NCBI GenBank assembly: GCA_963823675.1
Contig: CAWGMT010000009.1
Span: 372,001 to 436,000, forward strand
Direction: 5' to 3'
Source: CAWGMT01 sp963823675
GTDB lineage: Bacteria > Planctomycetota > Planctomycetia > Isosphaerales > Isosphaeraceae
Length of the DNA: 64,000 nt
A program made the position numbers and the translations under genes. Below are positions 19,066-31,436 of the stretch, piece by piece; the first letter of the stretch is position 1, and each line of letters opens with the position of its first letter. The notes under the pieces were generated by a model, which did not search any database, was not told where the DNA came from, and worked only from the letters and a program-made list of their open reading frames with translations.

Positions 19066-19482
19066 ATGAAACCCGTCAAAGCCATCAACCACATTGGAAT
19101 TGCCGTCCGCTCTCTCGACGAGCAGCGGAAATTCTATGAAGACACCCTGGGCGCGGTGTTCGAAAGTGTCGAGGAAGTTCCCTCCCAGCGCGTTCGTGTG
19201 GCGTTTTACCGGATCGGCGACCTGCGGATCGAGCTCCTGGAACCTACCGAGCCCGCCAGCACGATCGCTGCGTTCCTGGAGAAGAGAGGCGAGGGATTGC
19301 ACCATATTGCCTTCACGGTCGAGGACATCGCAGCCAGGATCGCCGAATTGAAAGAAGGCGGACTGCGCATGATCGACGACGTCCCCCGCCCGGGCTCGCA
19401 CCACATGCAGATCGCGTTTCTCCACCCCAAGAGCTCGCACGGCGTCCTCACCGAACTGTGCGAACCGCCCGCGGGGCAGTGA
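19066..19482 (+). CDS. mce: Methylmalonyl-CoA epimerase
   Basis: 138 residues, a single vicinal-oxygen-chelate (glyoxalase-fold) domain pair. It converts (S)- and (R)-methylmalonyl-CoA. Metal ligands are visible: H9 in INHIGIAVRS, H80 in GLHHIAFTV and E130 in GVLTELCEP; the SHHMQIAFLHPKSSHGVL stretch is diagnostic. GGAG lies 11 bp before the ATG. It follows the carboxyltransferase operon after the heptamer array and completes the propionyl-/methylmalonyl-CoA branch apart from the B12-dependent mutase, which is not in the window. Confidence 0.93.
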   Translation: MKPVKAINHIGIAVRSLDEQRKFYEDTLGAVFESVEEVPSQRVRVAFYRIGDLRIELLEPTEPASTIAAFLEKRGEGLHHIAFTVEDIAARIAELKEGGLRMIDDVPRPGSHHMQIAFLHPKSSHGVLTELCEPPAGQ

Positions 19483-19674
19483 GATGACTTCGAAGCGGCT
19501 GTCGCTGGACGAGCGCGGCGTGAAACCGCGACGCACGGCGTACTCCGCTCATTCATGCGACGAATTAGCCTCCGCAGCACCACACCCGACGTCGGAATTG
19601 TTCACACTCATTGTAAACCAACATCGCCGCGACGCGAGGCCGTGGCCCAAGGGATGCAGCGCCAACAACTTCGG

Positions 19675-22600
19675 TCATGACCGCGGCTCCGGCTCCAACC
19701 GCGCCGCTTTGATGGCTTCCAGTTCCTTCCGCCACCTGGCGGCCTGGTCCTTCTTGCCGGTCGCCTCGTAGAGCTGCACCAGGCGGTCGGCTGCTTCGGT
19801 CAAGCGGTGCTTGCCCTGGGACGGGATCGTCTTCGCGCGCTGCTTCATGCCTTCGTAGCCATTCAACAGCCGCGGCTCGGCATCGGCGAATTTCTGCTGG
19901 CCGAGCAAGGCTCCGCCCAGCAGGGACCTGGTGTGGAACGTCGTCCAGTCGTCGGGCAGCCTTTTCTCTCGGATAGCCATGCTCTCACGCAGGAGCGCCA
20001 GGGCGTCGGACCACTTCGCCTGACTGAGGAGGTTCGAGCCTCAGCGCGGCGAGATCGCCCGCGAGGAGGGGGCTGTCGGGGCCGGCCGTCTCGCGGCGCC
20101 TCGTCACGACCTCGCGCAACAGGGGCTCGGCGCGGTCAAAGCGCCCGAGCGACTCATGGGCTGCCGCTAACAGGCCGGCGGTCTTCAGTGTATTCGGGTG
20201 CCGCGGGCCGGAAATCCGGCGCAGCGCCGGGAGGACTTCCTCCCAGATGGCAATAGCCTCGGCCTTCCGGCCAGTCTCCTGGTAGGCGCCGGCGAGGCTG
20301 CTCCGGGCGTTGAGCGTGTAGGAGTGCTCGGCGCCGAGCTTCGCCCGCATCGATCTGAGCGTGGTTTCAAGCAGCGCGATCGCCTCGGCCGCACGACCAC
20401 CGTCGCCGTAGGTGGCGGCGAGGTTGCTGCGGTTGTTGAGCGTGATGGGATGGTCGGGGCCGAGGATCGACTCCATCCGCTTCACCACGGCCTCGTAAAG
20501 CGCGATCGCCTCGGGCAGGCGGCCGGCAGTGCGGTAGGTGGCGGCGAGGTTGCTGCGGACAACGAGCGCATTGGGGTGGTCGAGGCCCAGCACCGTCTGA
20601 ATTTTCTTCAGCAGCTCATCGATGATGGCGATTGCGTCGGCCGTCCTGCCAGCGGAGCGGTAGGCCAGGGCGAGGTTGTTGCGGGCGGCGAGCGTGGTCG
20701 GGTGGTCCGGGCCGAGCCCCGACTCGATTGCGCTTCACCGCCGCCTCCAGGAGCGGGATCGCTTTGGCCGTCTCGCCGGCGTCCTGGTAGCTAGCCAGGA
20801 GATTGCTGCGAATGGCGAGCGTGGTGGGGTGGTCGGGGCCGCGCGTCGCCTCGGCCAGCTTGAGCGCCGCCTCGAAGAGCGGGATCGCCTCGGCCGAGCG
20901 GCCGGCGGCCACGTACGCGGCGGCGAGGGTGTCCCGGCTCTCGAGCGTGCGGGGATCGTCTGGGCCAAGAACCCGCGCCAGGCCCTCCGCAGCCGACCGC
21001 GCGAGCCCGAGCGCCTCGTCGACACGGCCCTGGTGCTTGAGCACGTGCGCCAGGCGGCTCTCGATCCGGTACGCGGCGGACGGTTCCGCATCCGGCCGCC
21101 GCGCCAGTTCCAGCATCGCTCGATATTGCTCTTTGGCCTTCTCCCACGACGCCAGGCCGTGGTAAGTTTCGCCGATCGCCTCGCGCACCGCTGCTTCGAC
21201 CTCGGGCTGCCCGGCGAACCGGCCGCCGACTTTCCCGGCCGCACGGTCGACTGTGTCCAGCAACGTCACGCGATCCTCGACGGCGTTGTGGGACGGCTCG
21301 GCCTGGGTGAGCAGGTCATTCGTGAGGAACTCATTGATCGCCTTGGCCTTGTCAGCCTCGGAACGGGCTTGCCTCTCGGCCTTGACGGCGCGGTCTCGCT
21401 CGGCGCGTGCCTCTCCCTCGGCCTTGACGGCGCGATCGCGCTCCTCGCGGGCTTGCCCCTCGGCGCGGATCGCGCGGTCGGCTTCCTGCGTCGCCCGGGT
21501 CGCCTCGATCTTAGCCCGCCGCTCGGCCCGGGTCGCCCGCACGGCCTAATACGTGCTCACGGCTGTCGCCGCCGCTAGCAATGCTGCAAAGCCGGCTGTC
21601 GTGGCCAGCGCCGCCCGGTGCTTGCGGGCAAATTTCCGCAGGCGATAAAGGCGCTCGGCGGGCAGGCCTCGACGGCGTCCCCATTGAGGAAGCGCTGTAC
21701 GTCGCGGGCCAGGCCGCTGGCCGTCTCGTAGCGGCGATCGCGGCTCTTCTCCAAACACTTCATCACAACCCAGTCGAGGTCCCCTTTGAGAATGGCCATG
21801 AGCCGGCGCGGCTCCGTCTGCCGCATCGCAGCCAGTGAGGGGAGTGATTCATCGGTCGATAGGCGGGTCGATGGCTTCGATGGCTCTTCCTCGCGGATCA
21901 TGCGGATCATCTCCGTCAGCGCCGCCTTCGTGAGCCGCTTCGCATCGATCGGCCGTAAGCCGGTCAGAAGCTCGTAGAGAATCACACCCAGCGAATAGAT
22001 GTCGGCCCTGGTGTCGATGTCTTCGCTGGCGAATCCCGCTTGCTCCGGCGCCATGTACTCGAGCGTGCCTACGATCGAGCCGAACTGCGTCGACAGCGAC
22101 TCGTCGGTGAGCTTGCCCGCCGTCGCCTTGGCCACGCCGAAATCGATGACCTTCGGCACCGGCTTACCGTCAATCAAGGTAACCAGAACGTTGGCCGGCT
22201 TGAGGTCGCGGTGCACGATGCCCTTCTGGTGGGCGTGCTGCACCGCCCGGCAAATCGGCACGAAGAGCTCGAGTCGTTCGTTGGGCGTGAGTCTTGCTTC
22301 GTCGCAGAACCTGGTCAGAGGCAACCCGTTGACCAGCTCCATCACAAAAAAGGGTTGCCCGGTCGGTGTCATGCCGCCGTCGAGGACGCGCGCGATGCTG
22401 GGGTGATCCATGATCGCAAGCGCCTGGCGCTCTTGCTCGAAGCGCTGGAGCACGGCGCGCGAATCCATACCGGGCTTGATCAACTTGAGGGCGACTTTGC
22501 GCTTCACCGGCTCGGTCTGCTTGGCGACCCAGACTTCGCCCATGCCCCCTTCGCCGATTTTCTGCTGGAGCGTGTACCGGCTGGCGATCACCATGCCAGC

Positions 22601-22915
22601 CGCGGCGACGGCCCGGTGGTCGGTCGTGGCGCCAGGCTGGTGGCCGGCCTGGCCCGGTCCTGGTGGAGTCGGTGTAAACTCGCCCGTGGCACCGGTCGCA
22701 CCAGAATGCGGCGCTTCCTGAGCGAGATCGGCGGTTTCGCCCGGCTCACGCGGGGCCTCCTCCAGGAAACTGCCGGACGCTTCATGGGCAGCCAGGAGCG
22801 CCTCGACCGCGGCCCGAAGTGCCGGCTTTCCGGCACACGTTTTGTCGAGATATGCGGCGCGTTCCTGACGACTGGTCTTGGTCAGGGCCGCGTGAAAAAC
22901 CGCTTCTTCGTTCAT
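19675..22915 (-). CDS. Eukaryotic-like Ser/Thr protein kinase with C-terminal TPRs (frameshifts and one nonsense codon)
   Basis: About 1080 residues when read through. Kinase domain: GEGGMGEV (121-128), VALK lysine (K144), HRDLKPAN (235-242), DFG (258-260), MAPEQ (288-292). After the kinase come one transmembrane segment (ALATTAGFAALLAAATAVS), a charged coiled coil (repeated AEGEARAERDRAVKAE) and at least eight TPR-like repeats with LGPDHPxTL and NLAxxYxxxGRxAEAI. The topology implies a cytoplasmic kinase and outward TPR sensor. Shifts occur near 21640-21680, 20732, 20610 and 20040. In addition TAG at 21546-21548 replaces a codon where related proteins usually have Gln, just after the membrane segment; a GTG two codons later could restart. 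Downstream of an ECF sigma remnant, a common planctomycete pairing. Confidence 0.87.
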
Positions 22916-23070
22916 CGTAATTTCCCGGGAACTCGGATTGGATTTGAGGAGATTCAGAGCCTGGTCCAGCGGCATGGCCTTCCAAATGGGCTTGCGTGAT
23001 CCTGGGAGGGTGAGGCTCCGACCGACCGGCCTTCGAGAATGGCTCGCCCGCCCGGAATTGTGCAAGGCGA

Positions 23071-23202
23071 TTCACAGGCGGGCACGGAGGCCCGCCCCAC
23101 TGGCCCACGGAATTCGACCGCCCGGTCGGGCCGGCGTTCCCGCCCGCCGCGGCAACAGTCCGCGTCGATCCCCTTTTCGGAACAGACTCCGAACTTCACA
23201 TC
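23071..23202. repeat. GC-rich palindromic repeat at the break point of the sigma gene
   Basis: Contains GCGGGC-ACGGAG-GCCCGC (23078-23095) and a second GC-rich partial palindrome around 23127-23155. Homology of the adjacent ECF sigma gene stops at 23203, immediately beside this block, so insertion of a palindromic element probably destroyed its 3' part. Confidence 0.55.
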
Positions 23203-23430
23203 GAAGAAGTGGCCGCGGCTCTCCCATCCCTGGGAGTCGTCCGAACCGACCAGGCGGAGATAGGCTTCATGGACCAGAGCCGCAGCCTGCAACGTGTGCT
23301 CGGCCTTCTCGTGGGCGAGCTTCCGGGCGGCGGGCCGGCGCAACGGATCGTAGACCAGCGGCAGAAGCTGGTCCGCAGCCTGCCGGTCGCCAGTTTCGAT
23401 CGCGCAGAAGATGCGGGCGACGTCGTTCAT
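23203..23430 (-). pseudogene. Truncated ECF-type RNA polymerase sigma factor
   Basis: From ATG at 23430 (or 23439) the first ~76 residues match the planctomycete ECF group often encoded beside Ser/Thr kinases: MNDVARIFCAIETGDRQAADQLLPLVYDPLR, then QAAALVHEAYLRLV and WESRGHFF. The normal continuation (an alanine-rich MRRILVEQAR-type helix and region 4) is missing; after GHFF the sequence becomes GC-rich repeat DNA. Region 2 is partly retained but the -35-binding region 4 is gone, so it should not work as a sigma factor. It is upstream of, and in line with, the kinase gene. Confidence 0.8.
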
Positions 23431-23439
23431 CGGCGGCAT

Positions 23440-24039
23440 TCGCCTGAACCGGCTCACCACGGACCTCAGTTTCCAGCCCAGCGGCTTCGCTCCGCTAGAG
23501 CGACCGGCATCGACGCGGTTTTGGCGAGCGTTGCTTGACAGTGTAACGGGGTGGCCCGACGGTGACGAGGGTGCCAATCCCTGGGCCAAGCCGTTGCACC
23601 ACGTTGTTATAATGTACGTGTGATTAGATGCAGCGGAGAGATTCTTCGTCGCGGACATCTGCGCACGATGCGCACGTCTGGGGATCGCCGGGCGGAGCCG
23701 GCTCCTACAAGTTGTCAACCGGCGAAGGTGTTTCTGTAGGAAGGGGCTCTGTCCCTCGATCTCTTGGTTGCGGCTCCGCCAAGTTGGGCACTGTTCGCGG
23801 CAATTCTTCCCTCTGGGGACGTGCCCCTATCAGACGGCCGTGTTTTTTCTACAATGGACCAAGGAGACTGCGGCGTTTTTTCGGCCGCGCCGTATACCGC
23901 GCACTTGAATGTCCTGTTCGCGGGAACTAGAATCCGTCTCCTTTGGACGACCGTTGCGGTTCTTGCTGGATCTGACTAGGTACAAGGAGCGCGGCGACTG
24001 CCGGTCTCGATCGACTGGACGACCGCCGCGACGATTTCG
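23440..24039. other. 600-bp intergenic region carrying two copies of an inverted-repeat element
   Basis: Holds the promoters for the minus-strand sigma/kinase pair and the plus-strand sdh operon. TTGTTATAATG (23602-23612) contains a perfect TATAAT but has no good -35. A repeat element (23681-23788) is described separately. No supported gene. Confidence 0.5.
23681..23788. repeat. TTGTAGGAG inverted-repeat element, two opposed copies
   Basis: 23681-23711 is an inverse copy (GGGATCGCCGGGCGGAGCC then GGCTCCTACAAG) and 23734-23788 a direct copy (CTGTAGGAAGGGGCTCTGTC then CCTCGATCTCTTGGTTGCGG). The same sequence family recurs at 35603-35664 and 59312-59370. Confidence 0.7.
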
Positions 24040-24744
24040 ATGAGTGCAGTCGCGTCGAGTCCCGCCGTCGGATCCGTGCCCGCGGTATCATCGCGCCTCC
24101 CTTGGCGCTGGGGTTCATCGATCGGCCTCAAGATCTTGATGGCCGTGACGGGCGTCATCCTCTCTGGCTTTGTCCTGGGCCATATGGCGGGCAACCTCCA
24201 GGTTTTCCAGGGGCAAGAAGCGATCGACGGCTACGCCAAGTTTCTCCGGCGCGAGCCCGCCATTCTCTGGACGGTGCGCCTGGTGCTGCTGGCGTCGGTG
24301 GGGCTGCATGTCTGGGCCTACCTGGTGCTCTGGCGCTTGAACCTGAAGGCCCGGCCCGAGGGCTACCGGGCGAAAGCGTACAAGGAATCGAGCTATGCCT
24401 CGCGGACGATGCGACTGACGGGGCCGCTGCTGCTCGCATTCATCATCTACCACATTTTGCACATGACGACAGGGACGGCTCACCCGCATTTCAAGGAAGG
24501 GTTCGTCTACCATAACCTGATCGCCGCGTTCACCGCGGCTCCGGTCGCGATTGTGTATCTGCTGGCCATGGTAATGCTGGGGTTCCACCTCTGGCATGGC
24601 GTCTGGAGCCTGTTCCAAACTCTTGGCCTGTCTCAGCCCAGGCACCATTCGATCGGGCGGTGGTTCGCGACGATTTTTACCCTCGTGGTTGTGCTGGGGT
24701 TTGCCGCCGTGCCCCTGGCCATCCTCTCCGGGGGCGTCAAGTAG
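24040..24744 (+). CDS. sdhC: Succinate dehydrogenase/fumarate reductase cytochrome b subunit
   Basis: 234 residues with five predicted transmembrane helices, the single-subunit diheme cytochrome b type of B-class succinate:quinone oxidoreductases. Candidate heme ligands: H in VLGHMAGNLQVF, GLHVWAYL, YHILHMTTG and GFHLWHGVWSLFQ. Anchors the flavoprotein and iron-sulfur subunits to the membrane and exchanges electrons with quinone/quinol. First gene of an sdhCAB operon; the next start is 16 bp downstream. The direction of catalysis in vivo cannot be read from sequence. Confidence 0.93.
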   Translation: MSAVASSPAVGSVPAVSSRLPWRWGSSIGLKILMAVTGVILSGFVLGHMAGNLQVFQGQEAIDGYAKFLRREPAILWTVRLVLLASVGLHVWAYLVLWRLNLKARPEGYRAKAYKESSYASRTMRLTGPLLLAFIIYHILHMTTGTAHPHFKEGFVYHNLIAAFTAAPVAIVYLLAMVMLGFHLWHGVWSLFQTLGLSQPRHHSIGRWFATIFTLVVVLGFAAVPLAILSGGVK

Positions 24745-24760
24745 CGAGGAGCGCCTCTCC

Positions 24761-26673
<1,913 letters not shown>

Positions 26674-26676
26674 CCG

Positions 26677-27501
26677 ATGAGTACCGACCTCACGACTCGG
26701 CCCGTCGCCGGTCCCGCCGAGCCCGCCGCCGGACACGGCGGCGAGCGTCTGATCAACTTGACCCTGCACGTGTGGCGGCAGAAGAACCGCGCGGCAAGGG
26801 GCCGGTTCGTCACCTACCAGGCCCACGGCATCAGTACGGACATGTCGTTTCTCGAGATGCTCGACGTCGTCAACGAGGACCTGATCGCCAGGGGCGAAGA
26901 GCCGATCGCCTTCGACCACGACTGCCGTGAAGGGATCTGCGGCCAGTGCGGCGTCGTCATCAACGGCAGTCCGCACGGGCCGCGACGGGCCACGACGTCG
27001 TGCCAGCTCCACATGCGCAGCTTCAAGGACGGCGACGTGCTCACGCTCGAGCCCTGGCGCGCCGCGGGCTTTCCCGTGATCAAGGACCTGATGGTCGACC
27101 GCAGCGCCTTCGACCGGATCATCGCCGCGGGCGGTTTCATCTCGATGCATACCGGCAACGCCCCCGAGGCCAACAGCGTTCCCGTGCCGAAGGACGACGC
27201 CGAGCTGGCCATGGATGCCGCCGCGTGCATCGGCTGCGGAGCCTGCGTCGCCGCTTGCCCCAATGCCTCGGCCATGCTCTTTGTGGGAGCGAAGGTTGCC
27301 CACTTGAACCTGCTGCCCCAGGGTCAGCCCGAACGCTACCGCCGCGCCACCGCGATGGTCAATCAAATGGACGAAGAAGGTTTCGGAAGCTGCACCAACC
27401 ACGGCGAGTGCGAGGCGGCCTGTCCCAAGGAGATCCCCATCGCATTCATCGCGCGGCTCAACCACGACTGCCTCAGGGCCGGCCTCTTCGGCCACCGTTA
27501 G
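26677..27501 (+). CDS. sdhB: Succinate dehydrogenase/fumarate reductase iron-sulfur subunit
   Basis: 274 residues, starting 3 bp after sdhA. Cysteine clusters: [2Fe-2S] C83, C88, C91 (CREGICGQC) and C109; [4Fe-4S] C184, C187, C190, C194 (CIGCGACVAACP); [3Fe-4S] C239, C245, C249 (CTNHGECEAACPKEI). Passes electrons between the flavoprotein and the cytochrome b. Completes the sdhCAB operon. Confidence 0.94.
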   Translation: MSTDLTTRPVAGPAEPAAGHGGERLINLTLHVWRQKNRAARGRFVTYQAHGISTDMSFLEMLDVVNEDLIARGEEPIAFDHDCREGICGQCGVVINGSPHGPRRATTSCQLHMRSFKDGDVLTLEPWRAAGFPVIKDLMVDRSAFDRIIAAGGFISMHTGNAPEANSVPVPKDDAELAMDAAACIGCGACVAACPNASAMLFVGAKVAHLNLLPQGQPERYRRATAMVNQMDEEGFGSCTNHGECEAACPKEIPIAFIARLNHDCLRAGLFGHR

Positions 27502-27556
27502 GAACCGCGAAAAAATCCGTTGACAGAATTGGCGGATGGATGACTCCGGCCTGGGG

Positions 27557-27641
27557 AAAGGTGTCAGCAACCGATTCACGGCTGCTTGGTCAAAAATCGG
27601 TTCCTGACACCTTTGCCAGGGCGGTTCCTGACACCTTTGCC
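27557..27641. repeat. AAAGGTGTCAGxAACC hairpin plus an extra half
   Basis: 27557-27576 (AAAGGTGTCAGC then AACCGATT) pairs with 27595-27614 (AATCGGTTCC then TGACACCTTT), forming a ~20-bp stem with one or two mismatches and an 18-nt loop. A further direct half copy (GGTTCCTGACACCTTTGCC) follows at 27623-27641. It lies 55 bp after sdhB and may act as its terminator, although no long T run follows. Confidence 0.7.
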
Positions 27642-27755
27642 GTGACCTGCGGCTTGCATCCTTCTGCGGCCCCACTTAGGCTGAAGACGAAGTTCGGTTC
27701 CCATTCGACCGTCACGGTCAGCCCATCGGGCGGTCGCGTCGCGGGGGGGTTGAAC

Positions 27756-30700
27756 ATGTCCGATTCACCATACTTGCGTCCTCCTGATATCCCTGTGCGG
27801 ACCCTGGCCGCGCATCTGGCGGTCGTCGTCCTGGCTCTCGTCGGGCTTGCTGGTGAGTTGCCGGCCCGCGGTCAGGCCCAGACGGCGGATCTCTCGGGGC
27901 GGGTTGTGGATAAGGCCGGGGCGGGGGTCTCCGGGGTCAAGGTCTGGGCCATCGGGGGCGATTGGGAGACCCCCGAGACGGTCGCGACGGCGACGACCGA
28001 CGACCGGGGCCGCTTCGTACTGCCGCGAGCCTGGGGAAATGCCGACGCCCAAGGTCCGCGGTTCCTCAGCGCATTGGCCCGCAGCCACGACGGTCGGATC
28101 GGCTGGGAGCGGACGAGGTTTCGTGGCGCCACGGGCGAGGACGAGCTCAAGATCGTCCTGAGCCCGGTGGGTCAGGCCCGGGGCTGGTTGAACGATCATG
28201 AGGGCCGGCCGATCGCCGGGGCCGAAATCACGCCGGTCTTGATCAGCCGGCAATCCGAGGACCACCCCGGCCAGGATAGCATCCGGCTCAGCCCGGAGTT
28301 CGCCACCCTGTTGCGGACCAAGACGGCCACCGATGGCTCGTTCGCGATCACGGGCATTTCGACGGGCGGCATGGTCGAGGCGACGATTGCGACGCGCGGG
28401 TTCGGCGCGCCCGGATTTACTGGGATATTTCCAAGCCCGTGACGATCGTCCTCGACAGTCGGCTCGGTCAGATCGACGGCCGGTTGAAGCCGCCGGATGC
28501 ACGCGGGCTCGCGGGCAAGGTCTCGGTCACCTTGCGCAGCAAGCCTCCGCCCGAGGATCGCGCCTCAGGCCCGTTCCAGGTGCTCTACTCCCAGACCGTC
28601 CCGGCCGGAACGGACGGCTTGTTCCGGTTCGACGACGTGCCCCCCGCCCGCTACGAGATCGTCGCCAACTTCGGCCAGGATTCTCCGTTCGCGGTCAGGG
28701 GAGCTCATGACGTCGAGGTCGGGCCCCAGGCCGTCGCCAAGGTCGAGATCCCCCTCGAGCGGCTCCTGACGGTCACGGGGCGCGTCCTCGACGCCCAGAC
28801 CGGCAAGGGGATCGCGGGGATCGGCCTTCGCTCCTCGATGATCGACTCGCACAATTACCTCCAGATCATTGGCCAGGCCCAGACCGACGCCCTTGGCCGA
28901 TACACGATCGGCGCCCGGCCTGGGACGATCCAGGTCCAGCCGAACGCGGTGCCCAAGTCTTACCTGGGGCTTTGGTCGAGCGAATGCCCCAGGCTGGAGG
29001 TCACGGCCGACCGGACCTGGCCCGATCTCAAGCTCGCTCGCGCCACCGAGCTCGACGGCGTGGTCGTCGACGCCGCCGGCCAGCCGGTCGTCGGTGCCGA
29101 GGTCTTGGTGACGACACCCGACCCGAGGGGGTTCTTCTCGGGACGGGCCCCGACCTGGACGGGGCCCGGCGGGACGTTCCACCTCGAACAGCTCGACCCC
29201 GACGACACGCTCCCTCTCCGCGCCCGGACCAAGGAGGCAACGACCGACGGCACCATCGTCGTCCGGCCCAGGACGGTCGCTGGGAAGCTCACGCTCACGA
29301 TCGACCCGAAATTCGCCTTCCGCGTCCGCGGGCTGGTGACCGACCGCTCGGGCAAGCAGATCGCCGGGGCCAAGGTCCAGCTCTGGTGGACTCGCAACTT
29401 CGTATCCGCGAGACCCGACGCGATGGGAAAGGGGATCGGCAGCGTCTTGGAATCGGACACGACCGCCGAGGCCGGGTGGTTCGTCTTCCGGGACCTCTGG
29501 CCGGGCGATCGGTACAAGGTTGTCGTCCAGGCCGCGGGCTGGAGCAAGGCCGAGTCACCCGAGGTGACCGGCAGGGCCGGCGAGACGCATGACTTCGGCA
29601 CGTTCGTGCTGACCCAGCTCGAGGGCCACCTTGCCGGCCGCGTGGCCGGCGCCGACGGCCGCCCGATCGCCGGCGCGACCGTGTTCAACCGCGGCGACGG
29701 CCCCAGGCCGGTCGAGACGCTCACCGACGATCAGGGCCGATTCGGGCTCGACAGCCTGTTCCCGGGAACCAAGTACGCGTTCGTCCGCAAGGATGGTTAT
29801 CGCTTCACCGGCATGAAGGCGAACGGCGACGACGACGACCTCGCCGTCACTCTGCTGAGGACGACCGAGCCACCCCCCGCGTGGAAGCCCGAGGTAACGG
29901 CGAGCTTTGAAGATCAGCGGGCGTTCGCCCGGCGGATCCTGATCCGGCTCTGGGACAAGTTCGGCAAGAACGCCGACCGGAACGGCGCATTCCATTGCAT
30001 CCTTGACATGGCCCGGATCGACCCGGACCTCGCCTTCCAGTGGTCGGCCGACCATGGACATCGCTACGATGGGCGGATTCGCCAGGCGGCGGCTGAGATG
30101 CTCGCCGACCTCGACGGCCAGGAGGCGCTGGGAATGCTGACCCCGGCCGCCCCGAGCGAGAGCCAGTACACCTTCCAGCGGCTCGCCGATCAGTTCGCTC
30201 CGACAGATCCCGAGAAAGCCATGCTCTTTGCCGACGAGGCGGTGGTCCGCGCCCGCGCGCTCTCCCAGCCCAACCGCGCCGCCGCCCTGGCCCGGGCGGG
30301 GACCGTGCTCGTCCGGCTCGGCCGGGCCGAAGCCGGTCGCAAGCTGATCGAAGAAGCCGCCCAGGCCGCCAACCGCCTGGGGACGGAGCTCATGGAAGGT
30401 TACACCCGCGGCGTCGTCGCCAAGGCGCTAACCCCGTTCGACGCCAATCGCGCACTGGCGCTCCTCGAGCCGATCCATGGCAATGACCGTTATCTCGCGT
30501 TCGTCGCCGCTGCGCTCGCGGAGAAAGACCCGGCGCGGGCCGTCACTCTGGCCGACGCGATGGCCGGCAACGGGCCGTACCCGGATCGGGCCAGGACGGA
30601 GATCGCCAGCCGGATCGGCGCCGACCGGCCCGACGAGGCAGTTCGGATCATCGAAGGCATGAAGAGCTTCGCGGCTGACTATATGCGGGCCGAAGCGTTC

Positions 30701-31296
30701 GCCTGGCTGGCCATCGCGATCGCGCCGCGCGACAGGCCTCGCGCCTTCGCACTGATCGACCGCGCCCTGGCCTCGCCGGTCGATCGGCCCAGATTGTACG
30801 AGAGCTGGATCAACTCCGGCGGCGGGACGGCCTCGGCCGCGCACATGGCCGCCGCCGCGCGGCAGGTCGGCTACCCGGACATGGACAGCGTGATCATGCG
30901 GGTGATGACGACCCGGCCCAGCCTCTCCGGGCCCCGGGTTTTCGACCCCGGCATGCAGATCCGATCGGCCACGATGGCTGCGATCCCCCTGGCCCTGGTC
31001 GACCCCGGCGCGGCCCGGGTGCTGCTGGAGCAGCTCGAAGCCCGGAGCGGCCTGCGCCCGACAAGCTCGCCGACGTCGCCGGCCGCGACTGGCTCCGCGC
31101 CTGGGCCTTGGTCGACCTCAAGAAGGCCGAAACCTTCTTCGAAGCCCAGCTCACCGCCATCGAACGGACCAAGGACGTGAAACTCGATCATGCCGGGTTC
31201 TTCAGGATGACCGAGATCCTGGCCCTGCCGCCCCACCGCCGCGCCCTTGAGGTTTTCCACATGGATGGCACTGGCCGACCGATGCTTCCTTATTAA
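27756..31296 (+). CDS. Large exported protein: carboxypeptidase-regulatory-like repeats plus helical solenoid (two frameshifts)
   Basis: About 1180 residues. Signal peptide around LAAHLAVVVLALVGLAGELPARGQA. The first ~700 residues hold about six carboxypeptidase regulatory-like (transthyretin/CnaB-type) beta domains, each with the GxVxDxxGxPVxGAxV...DxxGxF pattern (LSGRVVDKAGAGVSGVKVW; LDGVVVDAAGQPVVGAEV; LAGRVAGADGRPIAGATV). The last ~400 residues form an alpha-solenoid of HEAT/TPR-like helices (AAALARAGTVLVRLGRAEAG; ARAVTLADAMAGNGPYPDRA). The frame changes near 28425 (APGFT continues DISKPVTIVLD) and 31056 (ARSGLRPDKLADVAGRDW). Probably periplasmic or surface-exposed; no enzymatic motif. 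The -GVxxxG- domains occur widely in planctomycete exported proteins. Confidence 0.8.
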
Positions 31297-31436
31297 GAGA
31301 TCCTCGACCGATTTGACGGCTCCGAGGATCCCCCGAACCTCATACGTGCCGGTCGATGAGTCTCAAGGCCGCCGATCTACGCTGGTCTCCCGGATTACCA
31401 AGAGAAAGACGAAGATTAAGATTCGCAGATCTTCGC

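Noticed and set aside
19484..19771. Gene after the epimerase
   Set aside because: Most of the frame is the antisense of the kinase 3' end and the rest has no coding signal.
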